From the NCBI GenBank assembly GCA_018366495.1, contig JAGZHZ010000001.1, positions 124,001 to 188,000 of the forward strand: 64,000 nucleotides of DNA, read 5' to 3'. Position numbers and translations under genes: made by a program. Shown in pieces: positions 62,198-64,000 of the stretch (positions are counted from its first letter, which is position 1; each line of letters begins with the position of its first letter). The notes beneath the pieces are model-generated. The model saw nothing but the letters and a program-made list of their open reading frames with translations. It was not told the origin of the DNA and ran no database searches. This DNA is from Clostridiales bacterium (GTDB lineage Bacteria; Bacillota; Clostridia; Lachnospirales; Lachnospiraceae).

Positions 62198-62950
62198 ATG
62201 AAGCAAAAGAAAACTTTTATCATTACACTGATTATTCTCGTCGTGTTGATTGCCGGCGCCGGCATTGCCTATCAGAAACTTTCACCTGGAGCATCCGTGA
62301 ATAATCTTTCCTCTCTGCAGATTTCAGATTCTGACATAAAAACGCAGTCTGAAACACAGACAGAAACGGCTGAAGGCAAAACCGCGGAAACCGAGACGTC
62401 TGCTGAAACAGAAACACAGACAGAAACATCTGCTGAAACATCTAAAAAAACGGAATCTGAAACCGAAACGGAAAAAAATACGAAAAAAGAAACAGAGACC
62501 GAGTCTGAGACAGAATCAGAGACGCAATATTCCCTCGCCCCTGATTTTACAGTCACAGATGTCGATGGCAATGACGTCTCTCTTCTCGATCTGCTGGACA
62601 AACCTGCTATAATCAATTTCTGGAACAGCAACTGCCCTCCGTGTAAGATGGAGATGCCTGATTTTCAGGAAATGTACGATGAATATCAAGAAGAAATCCA
62701 GTTCATCATGATTGACACGGTGGGAGCTATGGGAGAAACGAAAGCTAGCGGAGAAGCATATGTGAAAGAACAAAAATTCACATTCCCTGTCTACTATGAT
62801 ACCTCGCAAGATGCGATCTACACCTATGGTGTCAGCGCATTTCCAACTACCTATTTTATTGACAAAGATGGATATCTCATCGCTGGAGCGCGTGGAATGA
62901 TCGGTAAAGAAACGCTGCAGATGGGTATTGACATGATCCTTGAAAATTAA
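62198..62950 (+). CDS. membrane-anchored TlpA/ResA-like thioredoxin protein
   Basis: 250 aa. N-terminal membrane anchor (residues about 5-25). A ~65-residue low-complexity linker is built of repeated (S/T)ETE(T/S)-type units (about 42-108). A TlpA/ResA thioredoxin domain has active site NCPPCKMEMP (about residue 148) and cis-Pro AFPTTYFIDKDG. It receives electrons from CcdA and reduces exported disulfides. No cytochrome c maturation genes are visible, so another client is likely. Confidence 0.88.
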   Translation: MKQKKTFIITLIILVVLIAGAGIAYQKLSPGASVNNLSSLQISDSDIKTQSETQTETAEGKTAETETSAETETQTETSAETSKKTESETETEKNTKKETETESETESETQYSLAPDFTVTDVDGNDVSLLDLLDKPAIINFWNSNCPPCKMEMPDFQEMYDEYQEEIQFIMIDTVGAMGETKASGEAYVKEQKFTFPVYYDTSQDAIYTYGVSAFPTTYFIDKDGYLIAGARGMIGKETLQMGIDMILEN

Positions 62951-62977
62951 TTTCATTTCAATATTTTCAGATAAACA

Positions 62978-63065
62978 GACAGGATGCTGTTCTGCGCATT
63001 TTCTATCTCGATCAGAGAAATATATACTTCCTGATCAAGATTATATGCCATTTCAGCATCCTGTC
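62978..63065. terminator. long hairpin between convergent genes
   Basis: GACAGGATGCTG (62978-62989) pairs with CAGCATCCTGTC (63054-63065); the loop holds smaller paired segments (TGATCAGG-type). TTATCTTTTT follows on the plus strand. It serves as a terminator for the TlpA-like gene and maybe for thyX. Confidence 0.6.
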
Positions 63066-63093
63066 TTATCTTTTTATAGTATCTTATCTTTTA

Positions 63094-63723
63094 TTATTTT
63101 TCAGGATTAATGTCTTCAAACAGCACAGGCAGCTCCTGTTTCAAGTAGTCCAGCAACATTCCTGCGATCTCACGCATCTGCGGATGAGATGCCTTTGAGG
63201 TGCGCAGTCTCAAGAAATGGCGCAGCTCACGCATATTCATTGTCACAACAATCTCTGTCTTTAAACTGTTTGGCAAAATGGTTCTGGCTTCTTCCGGTTT
63301 TGCTCCCATTTCAATCAGCCGATTGTAATTCTGTTCGATCTGCTCCATCGTTTCTTTCCATATTTGATACTGTGGATCGTTCTCTTCCCAGAAACATGGC
63401 TGGATCATCGTCAGTTCTTTTCCAAATTTTTCTTTGCTGTAATTGCAGTATCGTGTACTTTCCTGACTATAGCTTGCAACTCTGTGGCGCACAATTTCAT
63501 GGCTGACGCCACGATCGCAGATCAGCTTCACTGTAATTTTTTCATGTTCCAGCACGGACTCATGACCTCTTGCGATAATTCCGCGGATAAACTTTTCTGC
63601 TGTGCCCTGATCAATCAGATTTTCACTTTTGTAGCAGACTCTTCCGCATTGTTCGATATTTTTTAAAATTGTTTCCGCATTCAAGTCGGAAATTATTTCA
63701 AATCCTGGACGAATAACTTTCAT
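63094..63723 (-). CDS. thyX: flavin-dependent thymidylate synthase
   Basis: 209 aa. ThyX signature RHRVASYSQESTR (79-91) and the FAD/dUMP residues (HESVLEHEKITVKLICDRGVSHE...). It makes dTMP from dUMP with methylene-tetrahydrofolate and FAD. Monocistronic, with the ribosome binding site AAAGGAGAT before the ATG. Confidence 0.95.
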   Translation of the reverse strand: MKVIRPGFEIISDLNAETILKNIEQCGRVCYKSENLIDQGTAEKFIRGIIARGHESVLEHEKITVKLICDRGVSHEIVRHRVASYSQESTRYCNYSKEKFGKELTMIQPCFWEENDPQYQIWKETMEQIEQNYNRLIEMGAKPEEARTILPNSLKTEIVVTMNMRELRHFLRLRTSKASHPQMREIAGMLLDYLKQELPVLFEDINPEK

Positions 63724-63805
63724 AGTATCTCCTTTTCTGTTCTAAGTATATGTTCTGTTCTGCTTGCAGAGATATGATTTTTGATATTCTCTTTTTTTTG
63801 TTTTA

Positions 63806-64000
63806 TCAATAGAAACTTGGAAACAGAGTACTGTCTGTATGCGGCAGGAAACAGCAAGCTACAAACTCATCCATATATGTTGGAACTGTACTCAGTTCCA
63901 GATATGTCATATTTGCAGCCAGTTCGTACGTCTTTCTTTCTGACTCTGTGGAAAGCAGCATCGTATAGGCGCCTGACAGTGAAGAGTTACCAATATAGGT
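63806..64000 (-). CDS. ASKHA-domain (DUF4445) corrinoid-activation-type protein, C-terminal end
   Basis: Only the last 64 codons are in the window, stopping at TGA 63806-63808. YIGNSSLSGAYTMLLS..., AANMTYLELSTVPTYMDEFVACCFLPHTDSTLFPSFY matches the C-terminus of RACo/RamA-type ferredoxin ATPases (2Fe-2S plus ASKHA domain), which re-activate corrinoid proteins in methyltransferase systems. The N-terminus lies to the right. Confidence 0.8.
   Translation of the reverse strand, partial: TYIGNSSLSGAYTMLLSTESERKTYELAANMTYLELSTVPTYMDEFVACCFLPHTDSTLFPSFY

Overview
The window looks like the chromosome of a low-GC, spore-former-type gut Clostridium, most likely Lachnospiraceae. The basis is AT-rich sequence, strong GGAGG ribosome binding sites, and gene families typical of that group (GGGtGRT protein with its NifU-like partner, DUF5685-DnaJ pair, rubrerythrin, DUF2325/DUF3793, ThyX, corrinoid-activation ASKHA protein). 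I cannot name the species.

Layout. 1-4.9 kb: secreted or surface proteins, including a family in which one ~230-residue domain occurs three times in two neighbouring genes, and a YDG-domain protein with helical repeats. 5-9.1 kb: a TraX-type membrane protein, then a NatA/NatB ABC exporter with a DUF3169 membrane protein and an XRE repressor behind palindromic operators. 9.2-20 kb: housekeeping genes (two HAD phosphatases, DUF218 protein, GlnRS, lipid kinase, glycosyltransferase, MutY, L,D-transpeptidase). 20.1-22.8 kb: an N-acetylmuramoyl-L-alanine amidase gene split after codon 9 by a 1,959-bp element that carries only a large serine recombinase. Both att sites can be read, and excision would restore the reading frame exactly. 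23.1-24.5 kb: tRNA-Glu(CUC) followed by wrecked IS605-type (tnpA, tnpB) and IS3-type (orfA) genes. 24.6-36.4 kb: a complete type I-B CRISPR-Cas locus. It has an array of 47 repeats and 46 spacers, a leader, and the operon cas6-cas8b1-cas7-cas5-cas3-cas4-cas1-cas2, all reading on the minus strand.

The most interesting object lies at 36.2-36.44 kb, upstream of cas6. A 76-nt mini-array of two degenerate CRISPR repeats around an 18-nt pseudo-spacer has its own consensus-like promoter. The first 17 nt of the pseudo-spacer match perfectly a site next to a CCA motif, a known type I-B PAM, one base upstream of the -35 box of the cas promoter. This has the layout of a CreR-type guide RNA that would direct the Cas6/Cas8/Cas7/Cas5 complex to repress its own operon. 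The match is too short for a normal full-length target.

36.6-64 kb: GGGtGRT/NifU-like pair, two-gene chromate transporter, an iron-type DUF2325-DUF3793 operon with two DtxR-like palindromes, a two-component system with a MacB/FtsX-type ABC transporter, a metal P-type ATPase with separate HMA protein and ArsR regulator, rubrerythrin, RlmD, a DUF5685-DnaJ-membrane protein operon, a cysteine hydrolase, a heterodimeric ABC exporter with a divergent LysR gene, MerR and XRE regulators, and a thiol-redox cluster (thioredoxin, thioredoxin reductase-like protein without an NADPH motif, CcdA, TlpA-like protein). ThyX and the end of an ASKHA-domain protein close the window. At least four isolated hairpins resembling IS200/IS605 ends are scattered through 22.5-40 kb, which marks this as the accessory part of the window.
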